NCBI RefSeq assembly: GCF_028618555.1
Contig: NZ_JAQITD010000002.1
Coordinates: 97,503 to 161,502, forward strand
Direction of reading: 5' to 3'
Length of the DNA stretch: 64,000 nt
Origin: Bartonella sp. CM31XJBT
GTDB taxonomy: Bacteria > Pseudomonadota > Alphaproteobacteria > Rhizobiales > Rhizobiaceae
Shown here: in pieces, positions 30,864-41,742 of the stretch
How positions within the stretch are numbered: the stretch's first letter is position 1
How the letters are laid out: every line of letters starts with the position of its first letter
Notes under the pieces: generated by a model
The model's input: the letters and a program-made list of their open reading frames with translations, nothing else
Database searches by the model: none
What the model was told of the DNA's origin: nothing
Translations under genes and position numbers: made by a program

Positions 30864-32198
30864 ATGATGACTGACAAAAACCAGATTGAGAAAGCAGTTT
30901 CGCTGGTTGAAGCAGCAAGGCGTTCTGGGGCAGATGCTGCTGATGCTGTTATTGTTCATGCTCATTCTACCAGTGTATCAGTTCGTTTTGGGAAAGTTGA
31001 ATCGACAGAAGCAGCAGAGAGCAATGATTTTACTCTAAGGGTTTTTGTTGGAAAAAAAGTAGCAAGTGTTTCTGCTAATTTAGGATCTTATCCGCAAGAA
31101 CTTGCGGAACGTGCTGTTGCGATGGCTAAAGCTTCTCCCGATAGTTTATTTGAAGGTTTGGCAGATAAAGAGTGTTTGGTTAAGCATCCTAAAGATCTTG
31201 ATCTTTTTGATGATTTTGTACCTAGCAGTCATTTTTTAACAGAAGATGCTTTAAAAACGGAGGCAGCAGCTCTTGATATTAAAGGTGTAAGCAATTCTGG
31301 TGGCGCTGCAACAGCTTATGGCCGTAGTGGGTTTATTCTTGTGACCAGCGATGGTTTTTGTGGAGCCTATCGCTCAAGTTGTTTTTCACGTTCTTGTAGT
31401 GCTCTTGCAGGTGAAGGAACACAGATGGAGCGGGATTATGATTATACAACAGCCTTACATTTTTCTGATTTAGAGGCAGCAGAAACTGTGGGAAAGAATG
31501 CAGGGCTTGGTGCAGTTCGACGTTTGGGTGCAGTTCGTGCGGCAACTGGGGGCGTTGATGTTATTTTTAATCCGCGTACGGCTCGTGGAATTGCAGGGCA
31601 TATCGCATCTATGGTTAATGGAGCCTCTGTGGCTCGAAAAACGAGTCTTTTACAGAATTTTCTAGGTAAGGAAGTGATGAAGCCTAATGTTAATGTAACC
31701 GATCAACCTTTGCGATTACGTGGAAATGCTTCTCATCCTTTTGATGGAGAAGGGGTAGAGGGACAAACACTCAATATTATTGAAAATGGTATTTTAAAAA
31801 ATTGGCTTCTTTCATCATCTACAGCACGTGAACTGGGACTTAAAACAAATGGACATGGTGTGCGTTCAGCATCATTAGTGCAGCCGACCAGTACAAATTT
31901 TGCTATTGAACCGGGTTTAGTATCGCCTTGCGATATGATAAAAGATTTGCGAAATGGATTTTATGTGACCGAATTATTCGGTCATGGCATTGATTTTATT
32001 ACTGGTCAGTATAGTCGTGGGGCTTCCGGTTTTTGGATTGAAAATGGTGAAATTGCTTATCCGGTGAGTGAAGTAACGCTAGGCTCTGATTTGCTTCATA
32101 TGTTAGCACATTTAACACCTGCCAATGATATTGATCGGCGTTATGGTACAGCAGCTCCAACATTATTAATTGAAGGGATGACACTTGCAGGAAAATAA
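30864..32198 (+). CDS. pmbA: PmbA/TldE metalloprotease-like subunit
   Basis: The 444-residue protein is a PmbA (TldE) homologue, partner of TldD in the heterodimer that processes peptides such as microcins and CcdA. Signature features: the N-terminal GADAADAVIVHAHSTSVSVR and the C-terminal ELFGHGIDFITGQYSRGASG. PmbA lacks the HExxxH zinc motif, which is found in TldD, and none is seen here. A ribosome binding site (TTAGGGAG) precedes the ATG. The next gene (CysQ-like phosphatase) overlaps its end by 14 bases, indicating an operon. Confidence 0.93.
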   Translation: MMTDKNQIEKAVSLVEAARRSGADAADAVIVHAHSTSVSVRFGKVESTEAAESNDFTLRVFVGKKVASVSANLGSYPQELAERAVAMAKASPDSLFEGLADKECLVKHPKDLDLFDDFVPSSHFLTEDALKTEAAALDIKGVSNSGGAATAYGRSGFILVTSDGFCGAYRSSCFSRSCSALAGEGTQMERDYDYTTALHFSDLEAAETVGKNAGLGAVRRLGAVRAATGGVDVIFNPRTARGIAGHIASMVNGASVARKTSLLQNFLGKEVMKPNVNVTDQPLRLRGNASHPFDGEGVEGQTLNIIENGILKNWLLSSSTARELGLKTNGHGVRSASLVQPTSTNFAIEPGLVSPCDMIKDLRNGFYVTELFGHGIDFITGQYSRGASGFWIENGEIAYPVSEVTLGSDLLHMLAHLTPANDIDRRYGTAAPTLLIEGMTLAGK

Positions 32199-32991
32199 TA
32201 CGCATCATTCTTCTGATTTAAATCTTTTGCGTGACGTTTGTCGAGAGGCAGGAGATTTAGCAATGCGGTATTTTGGATGCACGTTGGATGTCTGGATTAA
32301 AGAAGGTAATTCCCCGGTCAGTGAAGCAGATTTTGCTGTTGATCATTTCTTGAAAGAGAAGCTTCTTGGAGCTCGTCCAAATTATGGATGGATTTCAGAA
32401 GAAACAAAAGATAATCGAGAAAAACAAGATTATTATGAGCGCTCTTTTGTTGTTGATCCTATTGATGGAACGCGTGGTTTTCTTTCTGGCAGTCCTTATT
32501 GGTGTATTTCGGTTGCCATTATTGAGAATGGGCGTCCTATTGTGGGCGTACTACAATGTCCGGCTCAAGGAGATGTTTATACAGCTGTAACGGGTGGAGG
32601 GGCAACATTAAATGGGATAAAACTTCCTCGTTTAGCCTTTCAGGTTCATCGAAAATATAAAATTTCACTTGATAAATCGCTCGCACAAAAATTACCAGAT
32701 GATTTCCTCAATCAAGTTAGTCTTTACCATTATCTTCCTTCTCTTGCTTATCGTATTGTTCTTGTTGCTCAAGATGAAATTGATATCGTATTAGTTCGTC
32801 CAAATTGTCATGAATGGGATATTGCCGCTGCTGATCTTATTTTGCAGGAGTGTGGAGGGTGTTTTTTATCGCTTGATGCCTCTTTACTATCTTATGGAAT
32901 TGAACCTTACCAATATGGACTTTTAATTGCTGGTAAAAATAATTGCTGTCAAGATATGATAGATGTTGTTCGTCAAACAAAGTTAGTTTAA
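32185..32991 (+). CDS. Inositol-monophosphatase-family phosphatase (CysQ-like)
   Basis: A 268-residue Mg2+-dependent phosphatase. Motifs: the metal site DPIDGT (VVDPIDGTRGFLSG) and WDIAAADLI near the C-terminus, plus the upstream EETKD that provides a metal-binding Glu. The family includes CysQ, which removes the 3' phosphate of pAp in sulfate assimilation, and inositol phosphatases; which applies here cannot be told. A TTG start at 32185 overlaps pmbA. The operon with pmbA is conserved in Rhizobiales. Confidence 0.88.
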   Translation: MQENNTHHSSDLNLLRDVCREAGDLAMRYFGCTLDVWIKEGNSPVSEADFAVDHFLKEKLLGARPNYGWISEETKDNREKQDYYERSFVVDPIDGTRGFLSGSPYWCISVAIIENGRPIVGVLQCPAQGDVYTAVTGGGATLNGIKLPRLAFQVHRKYKISLDKSLAQKLPDDFLNQVSLYHYLPSLAYRIVLVAQDEIDIVLVRPNCHEWDIAAADLILQECGGCFLSLDASLLSYGIEPYQYGLLIAGKNNCCQDMIDVVRQTKLV

Positions 32992-33037
32992 TCACGTAAA
33001 AGCATGCTAAAATAATCTAAATAATATAGAGGCACAT

Positions 33038-33283
33038 ATGACTGAAACCAACGAAAAAAAACAATATTTACATCTTGTATTTGGTGGGGAATTAAAAAAT
33101 CTTAACAGTAATCAATTCAAGAATCCCGATGATTTAGATGTGGTTGGTATTTTCTCAGATTATAAATCCGCTCAAGAAGCATGGCAGGCAAAAGCGCAAA
33201 GCAGTGTAGATAATGCATTACAACGTTATTACATTGTAGATTTGCATCAGTTTCTTGATGCTGAGTTAGGCGATGCAGAATAA
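33038..33283 (+). CDS. DUF4170-family protein
   Basis: An 81-residue protein with the DUF4170 pattern: HLVFGGELK at the start, DVVGIFSDYKSAQEAWQAKA in the middle and YYIVDLHQFLD near the end. The family is small, alphaproteobacterial and uncharacterised, often next to the inositol-phosphatase gene as here. The reading frame is intact and the ATG is 46 bases after the previous stop. Confidence 0.8.
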   Translation: MTETNEKKQYLHLVFGGELKNLNSNQFKNPDDLDVVGIFSDYKSAQEAWQAKAQSSVDNALQRYYIVDLHQFLDAELGDAE

Positions 33284-34691
33284 AGCTTGAATATTTGGTT
33301 ATTATAGCTTGTAGATTGCTGCACGCTTTTGTTTAGTCGTCCTTTTCATAGGTACTTTCTTCGAGTAAAATAGAACGTCGTAAAAAAGAATATGCTTGTT
33401 GTTTAAAATTCATATGTTTTCTTAAAAAAACATCTCTCAAGGCACCCAAACCCATTTCATAATAGTGTTCGTGCAAGGTATAAAATACATTGTTGCACCA
33501 CCATCTTTGCGCTTAATAAAAATGTAAGAAAGTTCTATCAACCTATTTGCAACAGCAATATTATCATGACAGCGATCACTCGAATTTTATGATTATATTG
33601 TGAATAGTCACTCTGCTCTTGAATGAGGTATGAGACATTAATGCGTTAAGATTAATACAAAGAGTAGCATTATTAATGATACGAATTACTACTCTATTGA
33701 GATTATTAGCACTCCCTACTTATCCATTGGAATTTTTTCAACGAGTTATTACTATAAGCTTAGAAACCATGAAAGTTGTTAGAAACTTACCAAAATTAGA
33801 AACTTAGAGAAACTGAATAGATTTATAAAGTTAACTTACCTCATAAGGGCTTCTTGAGTACTCGTTTAAAACTACAATCTATAAGTTAGTCATTTTGTGT
33901 TGATTATATACAATCTTAAAAGGAATAAGATATCATGCAACCTCCTGAAAAGAGAGGATTTAAAATTTTGAAAACTCTTATTTAAATTGCTGTAAGACTT
34001 TTAAGAAATTCTCTATTAAACAAGATTAGATTTTTCTGGATTACCTTTAAGAGATGATATCACAATTTAAAATGAGAACTCTATACCATTCAAAAGTTTT
34101 TTTTTAAGATTTGTTTGACATATTCATTTTATTGAAATGAAATAATAGAGATTGAGCTTCCTTTTAAACATATTTTATTTATATTAGGTTGTAATGTCTA
34201 TATGGATTATTTTTTGAAAAATTGACAATACCTAACATATGTAAAAATAAGTTTTTTTCTCTAAAATACCAACGTGTACAATTCAAAGCCTCACTAAAAT
34301 CATAAGAAGTATTTATTCAGTGAGCTGAAAAAATATGTCATAGGTTGTATGGTATTTATCATTTATATTTTCAAAATTATAATTGATTGAAAAATAGTTT
34401 TGTTATTTTTGAGTAAGATTTTTATAGGGTGCAGAATGAAGTGATAAAATTTCATTAAAAGAGATTTAAATAATGTGTATATGTTATTTTTATAGGAAAG
34501 TTTTAAAAAAAATATGGTGATAAAATTGCATTTTTTGTCCTTTATATATTGAATTTTCTCATGGATTAAGCGTTTTTTATTTAAGATATGGATGATATTA
34601 AAAAAATACGGAAGCAACCACTAGTGTTGATGAATTTTTTAACAAAATAAGCATATAGATATCTTAAAATAGCTGGATGAGGTGATTTTAA
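33284..34691. other. Long AT-rich gap (1.4 kb) with integrase relic
   Basis: Apart from the integrase fragment at 33360-33540, I see no gene. A GGTTGTAATGTC motif at about 34188-34199 is shared with 62.4 kb. An antisense open frame at 34363-34617 is very AT-rich and has no family features. Confidence 0.5.
33360..33540 (-). pseudogene. Integrase N-terminal-domain fragment
   Basis: Matches the integrase at 17.4-18.5 kb in its N-terminal coding region (about 18340-18480): shared blocks include GCTTGTT-TTTAAA, AAAAAAACATCT, CCCAAACCCATTTCA, and CACCACCATCTTTGCGC versus CACCGCCATCTTTACGT. Multiple frameshifts. Confidence 0.8.
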
Positions 34692-36014
34692 ATGGTAGAA
34701 TTAAAGGCACATACGGCTCTTTTAAGCTATCGGATAATTGGTTTTTGCTTATGTCCTGTTATTCCTTTTTATTTGTTCTTTCGTGCTATTCGTGGAAAAG
34801 AAGAGTGGTGTCGCAAAAAAGAGCGTTTAGGTAAAAGTTCTCATGTACGCCCCCAAGGTTCATTGGTTTGGTTACATGCAGCAAGTGTTGGAGAAACACT
34901 TGCACTTTTTCCACTTGTAAATTATATTTTATCATTGAAAATCAATGTGTTAATAACAACTGGGACTGTGACATCTTCTACTCTTGTGAAAAAACATTTT
35001 GGTAATAGGTTGATTCATCAATATGCTCCTTTGGATTTAGATTTTGCAGTGCGCCGTTTTATTAGTCATTGGAAGCCTGATCTCGTCTTGATTTGTGAAT
35101 CAGAAATTTGGCCCCTTCGTATTAAAGAACTTGCAAAAATGCGTATTCCGCAGATTTTGGTTAATGCCCATATGTCTGAACGTTCTTTTAAAGCTTGGCA
35201 AAAACGACGCGTTCTTGCCAAACATATTTTTAAGGATATTGATTTGGCGATTGGTCAAAACGAAAGAGATGTAGCTTATTACCATAAACTTGGCGTAAAA
35301 TCTGTTACGTTTTCTGGTAATCTCAAGGCTGATGTTTTTCTGGTTGAAAATCAAGCATTGCTTGCACGTTATCGTAATGCTATCGGCAATCGCCCAGTTT
35401 GGGCAGCTGTTTCAACGCATGAAGGGGAAGAGGAGATTGCTTTTGAGGTCCATAAGATTGTTAAAAATTATTTGCCAGATTTATTGACAATTATTGTGCC
35501 TCGTCATCCTGAACGTTCAGAAGATCTTATCAGAAAATGCGATAATAAGGGGTTAAGTTTTATTCGTAGGAGTAGAGATGCTGTTCCAAACATGAATACC
35601 GATATTTTATGGGGAGATACCATTGGAGAAATGGGGCTTTTTCTTCGCTTATCGAAAGTTTCTTTCGTTGGTAAATCGTTATGTGGAAATGGTGGACACA
35701 ATCCATTGGAATTGGCTTTACTTGGTTCCGCTATTTTGACAGGGCCCCATGTTTCAAATTTTCAAGAGATGTTCAAACAATTTCTAACGCATGATGCAGC
35801 ATATATGGTTCAAGATACAAAACAGCTTGCTATTCAGGTGTATAAGCTTTTAACAAATGAAACATTGCGACAAGAAATGGTTGATAAGGCTCATGAAGTG
35901 GCGACAGGTATGGCAGGTGCACTTGAGCGCACATTAAAGATTTTAGATCCATTTTTACAACCCCTTGTAATACAAACAGGTTTACGTCAGCGTCAGGGTA
36001 GATATGCATATTAG
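34692..36014 (+). CDS. waaA: 3-deoxy-D-manno-octulosonic acid (Kdo) transferase
   Basis: WaaA (KdtA) transfers Kdo from CMP-Kdo to lipid A precursor at the inner membrane. The 440 residues include an N-terminal membrane anchor (about residues 14-30), [19 protein letters not shown], and the GT-B C-terminal domain with [20 protein letters not shown]. Length is typical. It overlaps lpxK by 11 bases; the two are a lipid A operon. Confidence 0.96.
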   Translation: MVELKAHTALLSYRIIGFCLCPVIPFYLFFRAIRGKEEWCRKKERLGKSSHVRPQGSLVWLHAASVGETLALFPLVNYILSLKINVLITTGTVTSSTLVKKHFGNRLIHQYAPLDLDFAVRRFISHWKPDLVLICESEIWPLRIKELAKMRIPQILVNAHMSERSFKAWQKRRVLAKHIFKDIDLAIGQNERDVAYYHKLGVKSVTFSGNLKADVFLVENQALLARYRNAIGNRPVWAAVSTHEGEEEIAFEVHKIVKNYLPDLLTIIVPRHPERSEDLIRKCDNKGLSFIRRSRDAVPNMNTDILWGDTIGEMGLFLRLSKVSFVGKSLCGNGGHNPLELALLGSAILTGPHVSNFQEMFKQFLTHDAAYMVQDTKQLAIQVYKLLTNETLRQEMVDKAHEVATGMAGALERTLKILDPFLQPLVIQTGLRQRQGRYAY

Positions 36015-37044
36015 CGCCCCCCATTTTTGGTGGAAAAATAAAAGCTTTTTGCGTTTTGTATTAGCCCCAGTTTCATGGGGGTATGGTTATTTTTCAAGTC
36101 GTTTTATGGCAAGACAGCCTCCCGTGATTAATCTGCCTGTTTTGTGTATTGGAAATTTTACATGTGGTGGTGCGGGTAAAACGCCGGTTGTTATTGCTTT
36201 TACCAAGGTGGCTAAAGAACTTGGTTTTGTACCTGGTATTGTATCTCGTGGTTATGGTGGATCAGTTAAAGGGGTACATCTTGTAAATGAGAAATATGAT
36301 ACTCCACACAATGTTGGAGATGAGGCACTTTTACTTGCACGGCATGCTTTTGTAGCTGTATCACCTAATCGTTATGCAGCGGCGCAACGGCTTAAGCAAG
36401 AGGGATGTAATCTTATTTTAATGGATGATGGATTTCAAAGTCGCCGTCTTTATATGGATTATGCGTTACTCGTTGTTGATGCGATGCGCGGTTTTGGTAA
36501 TGGAGCTGTCTTTCCAGCAGGACCTTTGCGCGTACCATTAAAAACGCAGTTTTCTTTTATGGATAGTGTTTTATTGATTGGTCACTCCGATGTGCCTGAT
36601 AATGTTGCTTTTCTTGTTTCGCGTACTGGAAAGCCTTTATATCGTGCTCATCTTAAAGCCAGTGCTTCTGATGAGGTTTCAGGAAAATCATTTTTGGCAT
36701 TTGCCGGTATTGGCAATCCAGATAAATTTTTTAAATCTATTAAAGAATTGTCTGGTCATGTGGTGCAAACTTACATATATCCAGACCACTATTTTTTCAC
36801 AGATGAAAATTTAAAAAGCCTTATACAAAAGGCTAAAATGCACAATTTATGGCTCGCAACAACAGCTAAAGATTATACCCGTATACAGACAATTCACACG
36901 CAAAAAGATTTGAAAAATCTTATTGTCTTTGATGTGAATGTCGATTTTGTTCAAAAAGACTTCTGTCGCATGGTTCTTGAGGAGGTCATGACCCGCTTTA
37001 GAAAACGTTCCCTTGAGTTTTCTTGTCTAAAAGGCAAAGGCTAA
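36004..37044 (+). CDS. lpxK: Tetraacyldisaccharide 4'-kinase
   Basis: LpxK phosphorylates the 4' position of the lipid A disaccharide to make lipid IVA. Features: a membrane-proximal N-terminus, the P-loop-like [13 protein letters not shown], and the catalytic [12 protein letters not shown]. The 346-residue length is normal. The ATG at 36004 lies inside the end of waaA, so they are coupled. Confidence 0.96.
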   Translation: MHISAPHFWWKNKSFLRFVLAPVSWGYGYFSSRFMARQPPVINLPVLCIGNFTCGGAGKTPVVIAFTKVAKELGFVPGIVSRGYGGSVKGVHLVNEKYDTPHNVGDEALLLARHAFVAVSPNRYAAAQRLKQEGCNLILMDDGFQSRRLYMDYALLVVDAMRGFGNGAVFPAGPLRVPLKTQFSFMDSVLLIGHSDVPDNVAFLVSRTGKPLYRAHLKASASDEVSGKSFLAFAGIGNPDKFFKSIKELSGHVVQTYIYPDHYFFTDENLKSLIQKAKMHNLWLATTAKDYTRIQTIHTQKDLKNLIVFDVNVDFVQKDFCRMVLEEVMTRFRKRSLEFSCLKGKG

Positions 37045-37063
37045 ATTTATAGCTTTCAAAGGG

Positions 37064-37300
37064 TTATTTTTCTTTTGTTTTTAACAATTGCTTGAGATAT
37101 GGGTTGCACTCAAGTTCACGTTGATAGGAGATTTCACAACTAGCATATGCTTCTTGGCGGTGATGATTCCAATATTTTAAATCATCTATAGGGATTTTTT
37201 GTCCGCTAACAGCACAAATAGTATAGGTACCATATTCTATAATGTCATATCCGTTATTAGAATAATGAATTTTTGCTTCGCGTTCACTATCGGAAAACAT
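37064..37300 (-). CDS. DUF2093-family protein
   Basis: A 78-residue protein with the DUF2093 pattern: IHYSNNGYDIIEYGTYTICA, then VSGQKIPIDDLKYW and RQEAYASCEIS. The family is a short alphaproteobacterial protein of unknown function, usually near lpxK, matching the position here. Convergent with lpxK. Confidence 0.82.
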   Translation of the reverse strand: MFSDSEREAKIHYSNNGYDIIEYGTYTICAVSGQKIPIDDLKYWNHHRQEAYASCEISYQRELECNPYLKQLLKTKEK

Positions 37301-37409
37301 TATAACTCCTTTTTGCTTGATACAAGAGATTCAAGAAAAGTGCCATAAAATATATTATAAAGTCGAGAGTTAATTTAAAAATATTTTTCTTGTCAAAATG
37401 ATGAAGAGT

Positions 37410-39278
37410 TTATTTTCTGCCAAAAAGCCGTTCTATATCTGCCAATTTGAGTTCAATATAAGTAGGGCGTCCATGATTACATGTACTTGTATTAGGTATT
37501 GCCTCCATTTGCCGTAATAGTGTGTTCATTTCTTCGGGGCGTAAAAGGCGCCCTGACCGTATTGAGCCGTGACAGGCCATCGTTGCTGCAACATAATCAA
37601 GCATTTCTTTTAAATTATTTGTTGTATCATACTCAGCGGCCTCATCTGCGAGATCTTTAATAAGGGCTTGGACGTTGATCTCTCCTAACATGGAAGGTGT
37701 TTCACGCACAACAATTGCTCCTAGTCCAAATGATTCTATTCCTAATCCAAATTTTTGCAAAGCATCTTTATGCGTTAAAAGACATGTTGCATCCTCTTCA
37801 GAGAGTTCTACAATTTCAGGAATAAGTAATAACTGTGAAGGAAGCGGTTTGGAATAAAGTGCATTTTTGAGTGCTTCATAAACCAATCGTTCGTGAGCTG
37901 CATGCTGATCGACAATGATCAAACTATCTTGTGTTTGGGCGATAATATAGTTTTTATGGATTTGTGCTCTGGCCGCTCCTAATGGATAAGATAACTCTTC
38001 TGATGAAGATGTAGTGCTTGGAATGTATGCATCCCCACTTGGTGTATTTAAGCCCTCCATAATAGGAGCGGCATCTTCTTTTAAATCAAAAGAGCTAGTA
38101 CTATCCAATGGTTTTTGGACCATTGAAGCGCTGGTAAAATGATGAGGCTGTGAACTGTAAGAAGAGGACAGGTGCGTGTTCTTAAAATTGCCTAATGGTT
38201 GTTGTGCCAATGATTGTTGTGCCAATGATTGTTGTGTTTGAAATGCAGCAAGCATTGCTTCAGAACGGGTTGAGGTAGGACGAATACCAGATTGCTGCAA
38301 TGCTTCACGAATAGCTCCAACAATCAAACCACGAATTAATCCTGGATCACGAAATCGTACATCAGCTTTGGCTGGGTGAACATTAACATCTACCTCAGCA
38401 GGTGGGAGATCAATAAAAAGAATAGCGACAGGATAACGATCTCGTGTCATGACATCAGCATAAGCACCTCGGATAGCGCCCCATAGAAACTTGTCACGCA
38501 CGGGACGCCCATTAACATAAGCAAATTGATGAAGGCTGTTATTTCGGTTGAAAGATGGTAAACAGGCAAAACCTGTTAAGCGCACCCCTTCGCGTTCAGC
38601 ATTCAGCGCAATGCTATTAGGGGCAAATTCTTTTCCCATAATTTGCGTAATACGTTGTAATTGTCCTTGAATATTATTTTCTGTAGCAGACAGTTCCATA
38701 GATGTTCTGTCTAATCCTGAAAGAGAAAAGCGGATATGTGGAAATGCAATAGCAATTCGCTTAATCATATCGCTAATAGCATTTGTTTCAGCCCGATCAG
38801 TTTTCATAAATTTTAATCGTGCCGGCGTGACAAAGAAAAGATCACGAACTTCAACAATTGTTCCAAGATTTGCAGCAGCTGGTTTGGGTCCTACAATTTT
38901 TCCTGCAGTAACGGAAATTTCAGCAGCGCTCTCAGCATCTTTTGTTCGTGAAATGAGTTTAAGTTTAGCAACAGAACCAATAGAGGGGAGGGCTTCTCCT
39001 CTAAATCCAAGGAAGCAGATATTGTGTACGTCATCGGTAATCTTTGAGGTACAATGGCGAGAAACTGCTAAAGTTAACTGATCTGCAGGAATTCCATAAC
39101 CATTATCACTCACCTTTATAAAATTTTTTCCACCATTTGCTGTAATAATTTCAATGCGTGTTGCACCAGCATCAATAGCGTTTTCAACAAGTTCTTTGAC
39201 AACATTTGCTGGTCGTTCAATAACTTCACCGGCGGCGATTTGATTAATAATATTTTCGCTAAGATGGCGTATAATCAT
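37410..39278 (-). CDS. mutL: DNA mismatch repair protein MutL
   Basis: The 622-residue MutL has the GHKL ATPase motifs ([36 protein letters not shown]) and the C-terminal endonuclease motif [12 protein letters not shown], fitting DQHA(X)2E(X)4E, plus ACHGSIRSG and CNHGRPT near the end. So it is a nicking-type MutL, as expected for bacteria without MutH. The central linker (about residues 345-430) is unconserved and has a short repeat of SLAQQ. The reading frame is intact. Confidence 0.97.
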   Translation of the reverse strand: MIIRHLSENIINQIAAGEVIERPANVVKELVENAIDAGATRIEIITANGGKNFIKVSDNGYGIPADQLTLAVSRHCTSKITDDVHNICFLGFRGEALPSIGSVAKLKLISRTKDAESAAEISVTAGKIVGPKPAAANLGTIVEVRDLFFVTPARLKFMKTDRAETNAISDMIKRIAIAFPHIRFSLSGLDRTSMELSATENNIQGQLQRITQIMGKEFAPNSIALNAEREGVRLTGFACLPSFNRNNSLHQFAYVNGRPVRDKFLWGAIRGAYADVMTRDRYPVAILFIDLPPAEVDVNVHPAKADVRFRDPGLIRGLIVGAIREALQQSGIRPTSTRSEAMLAAFQTQQSLAQQSLAQQPLGNFKNTHLSSSYSSQPHHFTSASMVQKPLDSTSSFDLKEDAAPIMEGLNTPSGDAYIPSTTSSSEELSYPLGAARAQIHKNYIIAQTQDSLIIVDQHAAHERLVYEALKNALYSKPLPSQLLLIPEIVELSEEDATCLLTHKDALQKFGLGIESFGLGAIVVRETPSMLGEINVQALIKDLADEAAEYDTTNNLKEMLDYVAATMACHGSIRSGRLLRPEEMNTLLRQMEAIPNTSTCNHGRPTYIELKLADIERLFGRK

Positions 39279-39515
39279 AATAAATTCTAACAGGAATCTT
39301 AAGGGTTCTATAGAAAATTATGATAACATCATTTGCGCGACATTCAAGAACAAGAGAGCTGAGAGGTATTATTTTTACAATACCTCCTATTTTATTTTAT
39401 GTTAACAAATCAGTTGGAAAAAACATAGAAATAGTTTTTATCACTTTAAAATAGCTTGCACCAATTTATCATCTAGGTCAAAAAAGAAACAATGTAAAAA
39501 GGGAAGGCAATATAT

Positions 39516-40604
39516 ATGGCGCGTATAAGCGGTATTTTAGCAGATAGTGATATACAAGCTTTGATTGAGAATAACGTTCTCAAGGCTCAGTATCCATTTG
39601 ATAGATCTCAAATACAACCAGCAAGCCTTGATCTTCGTTTAGGGGAGAAGGCTTATCGTATACGTGCTTCTTTTATGCCGGGCCCTAATACAAAAGTTTT
39701 GGATAAGCTTGAACGGTTAAAGTTGCATGAGTTTGACTTACGAGACGGAGCCGTTTTGGAAACGGGGTGTGTTTATATTGTTCCTCTTTTGGAAAGTTTA
39801 GCGTTACCAGAATTTTTATCTGCTGTTGCCAATCCCAAAAGTTCTACAGGCCGATTAGATATTTTTACACGTGTTATTACGGATAATGCTCAAGAGTTTG
39901 ATAAAATTTGTGCTGGTTATCATGGTCCACTTTATTTGGAAATTAGTCCACGCACATTTCCAATTTTAGTGCATACAGGCTCACATTTATCACAGCTTCG
40001 GTTTAGAAAAGGGCAAAGTTATTTAAATGAAATAGAGTTGCACACTTTGCAAAGGCAAGAAACACTGATATCGGATGATTTTCCTAATATTAGTGTTGGT
40101 GGTATTGGTCTTTCCATTAATTTAAAGGGAGACGAAAACGGGCTTATAGGTTATCGTGGTAAACATCATACAAGTGTTATTGATATTGATAAACGTGCTG
40201 TTGCCCACGTTTTAGATTTTTGGGAACCTCTTTTTGATCGTGGTCAGAGGGAGTTGGTTCTTGATCCTGATGAATTTTACATTTTAGTTTCCCGAGAGTC
40301 TGTTCATGTGCCTCCACTTTATGCCGCAGAAATGACTCCTTTTGATCCTTTAGTTGGTGAGTTTAGGGTGCATTATGCAGGCTTTTTTGATCCAGGATTT
40401 GGGCATAAGGAGGCGGGTGGAAAAGGAGCAAGAGCGGTTTTAGAAGTGCGGAGCCATGAAGTTCCTTTTATCTTAGAGCATGGTCAAATTATTGGCCGTT
40501 TGGTCTATGAGCATATGCTTAATCGACCATCAACCCTTTATGGACATGATGTTGGATCACATTATCAAGCACAGGGTTTAAAGTTGTCCAAGCATTTTAA
40601 ATGA
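39516..40604 (+). CDS. dcd: 2'-Deoxycytidine 5'-triphosphate deaminase (two-domain type)
   Basis: A 362-residue dCTP deaminase of the duplicated alphaproteobacterial form: two dUTPase-like beta-barrel domains. The N-terminal part has IQPASLDLRLGEKAYRI and SSTGRLDIFTRVI; the C-terminal part has GFFDPGFGH and EVRSHEVPFILEHGQIIGRL. Dcd makes dUTP for dTMP synthesis. Length is about twice that of E. coli Dcd. Strong ribosome binding site (AAGGGAAGG). Confidence 0.92.
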   Translation: MARISGILADSDIQALIENNVLKAQYPFDRSQIQPASLDLRLGEKAYRIRASFMPGPNTKVLDKLERLKLHEFDLRDGAVLETGCVYIVPLLESLALPEFLSAVANPKSSTGRLDIFTRVITDNAQEFDKICAGYHGPLYLEISPRTFPILVHTGSHLSQLRFRKGQSYLNEIELHTLQRQETLISDDFPNISVGGIGLSINLKGDENGLIGYRGKHHTSVIDIDKRAVAHVLDFWEPLFDRGQRELVLDPDEFYILVSRESVHVPPLYAAEMTPFDPLVGEFRVHYAGFFDPGFGHKEAGGKGARAVLEVRSHEVPFILEHGQIIGRLVYEHMLNRPSTLYGHDVGSHYQAQGLKLSKHFK

Positions 40605-41742
40605 GTTGGGAACCACGAATTTTGATAACATGTATGCAGAAAGCGTATTTTAGATAAAAGAAAATTTTATCCTTCATAAAACCGACGTCATGCATTTTAT
40701 TTTCAGTTTTCAAAGTTATGGTTTTGTATTTGAGAGGGTATGAGAGGCATTTTTACTTCTTTTTTAAAGAGGTTTTATCTATACAAACTCCATTTATGAT
40801 GTGCAAAAGAATAGTTTTGGTTATTTCATTATGACAAAATCTACAATGAAAGAATTTTACTATATTCAATATGTTATTCATATTTATTATTATAATAAAT
40901 CAATAGGTTAATAAAATTCAATATAACAGTAGCGTATTCACTTTTCAAAGTAAATATGCGAGATTGGATGCTACACTTGGCGCCATTTTTCTAGAGCTTA
41001 AATGACCAGTATATTTTATTTCGTATAAAAATTATCCTTAAGAGCTAATAAATAAGTTTTTCACTACAGTTTAGTAACAATTTTTTTAAACATTGTTCTA
41101 ATTTTAGTAACTCATTTATAGCCTCAAGATATAATATTGCTAGAAAATTATTCAATTAAATATGAAGAGCTTCTATTAGTATGAACATTAAAAGTTTTTT
41201 TATGCTTTATGTGAATTAGACACTGTATATTTTTATAAACTTTCATGAACAAGTAACAGGTCTCAGTTTTGAATATTGATATAAGAAGATTTATGGATGT
41301 ATGCGACAGCTTTATTTACAGTATTAATAAAGGATTTTTTCATCTTTTGGGGGAGATTATGGTTTATACTTAATGACACTCTATATTCTTAATAACTGAT
41401 AATGTAAGGACCTTTGGAGGGAGAAACGACTTTAAATTATAACTAATTAAGCTACGGAGCAATCGCTTTCGAAGAGGTATTGGTTTAACGAGAGTATAAC
41501 ATTTCAATTGCACATGAACGATATATGAGTAGATACGTTATTAATGATACTACATACTGTGAGATTTTAAATTTGGATAAGAGAAATAAAGACGTTGTTT
41601 TTATCAATTAGTTTTTTTAGAAAGTTGCAATCTCTGTTGCTTTTATCTATTCAATAGAGCGTTTTGGGAGGATGTCGAATAGGTAGGTATACGGATTCGC
41701 TTTTATGCGTTTTAGGATGTTTTCTTTTTTTATTTAGGAACA
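40605..41742. other. AT-rich gap (1.1 kb) with integrase 5' relic
   Basis: Holds copy D of the dispersed integrase repeat (40680-40915). I see no gene in the remainder. Confidence 0.5.
40680..40915 (-). repeat. Relic of integrase 5' end and upstream region (copy D)
   Basis: Aligns with 18480-18715: shared blocks include GAGGCATTTTTACTTCTTT (start region), TTATGATGTGCAAA-A-TAGTTTTGG and ATTCAATATG-TTAT-ATTAT-ATAAATCAA. It is more degraded than copy C. Confidence 0.6.
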
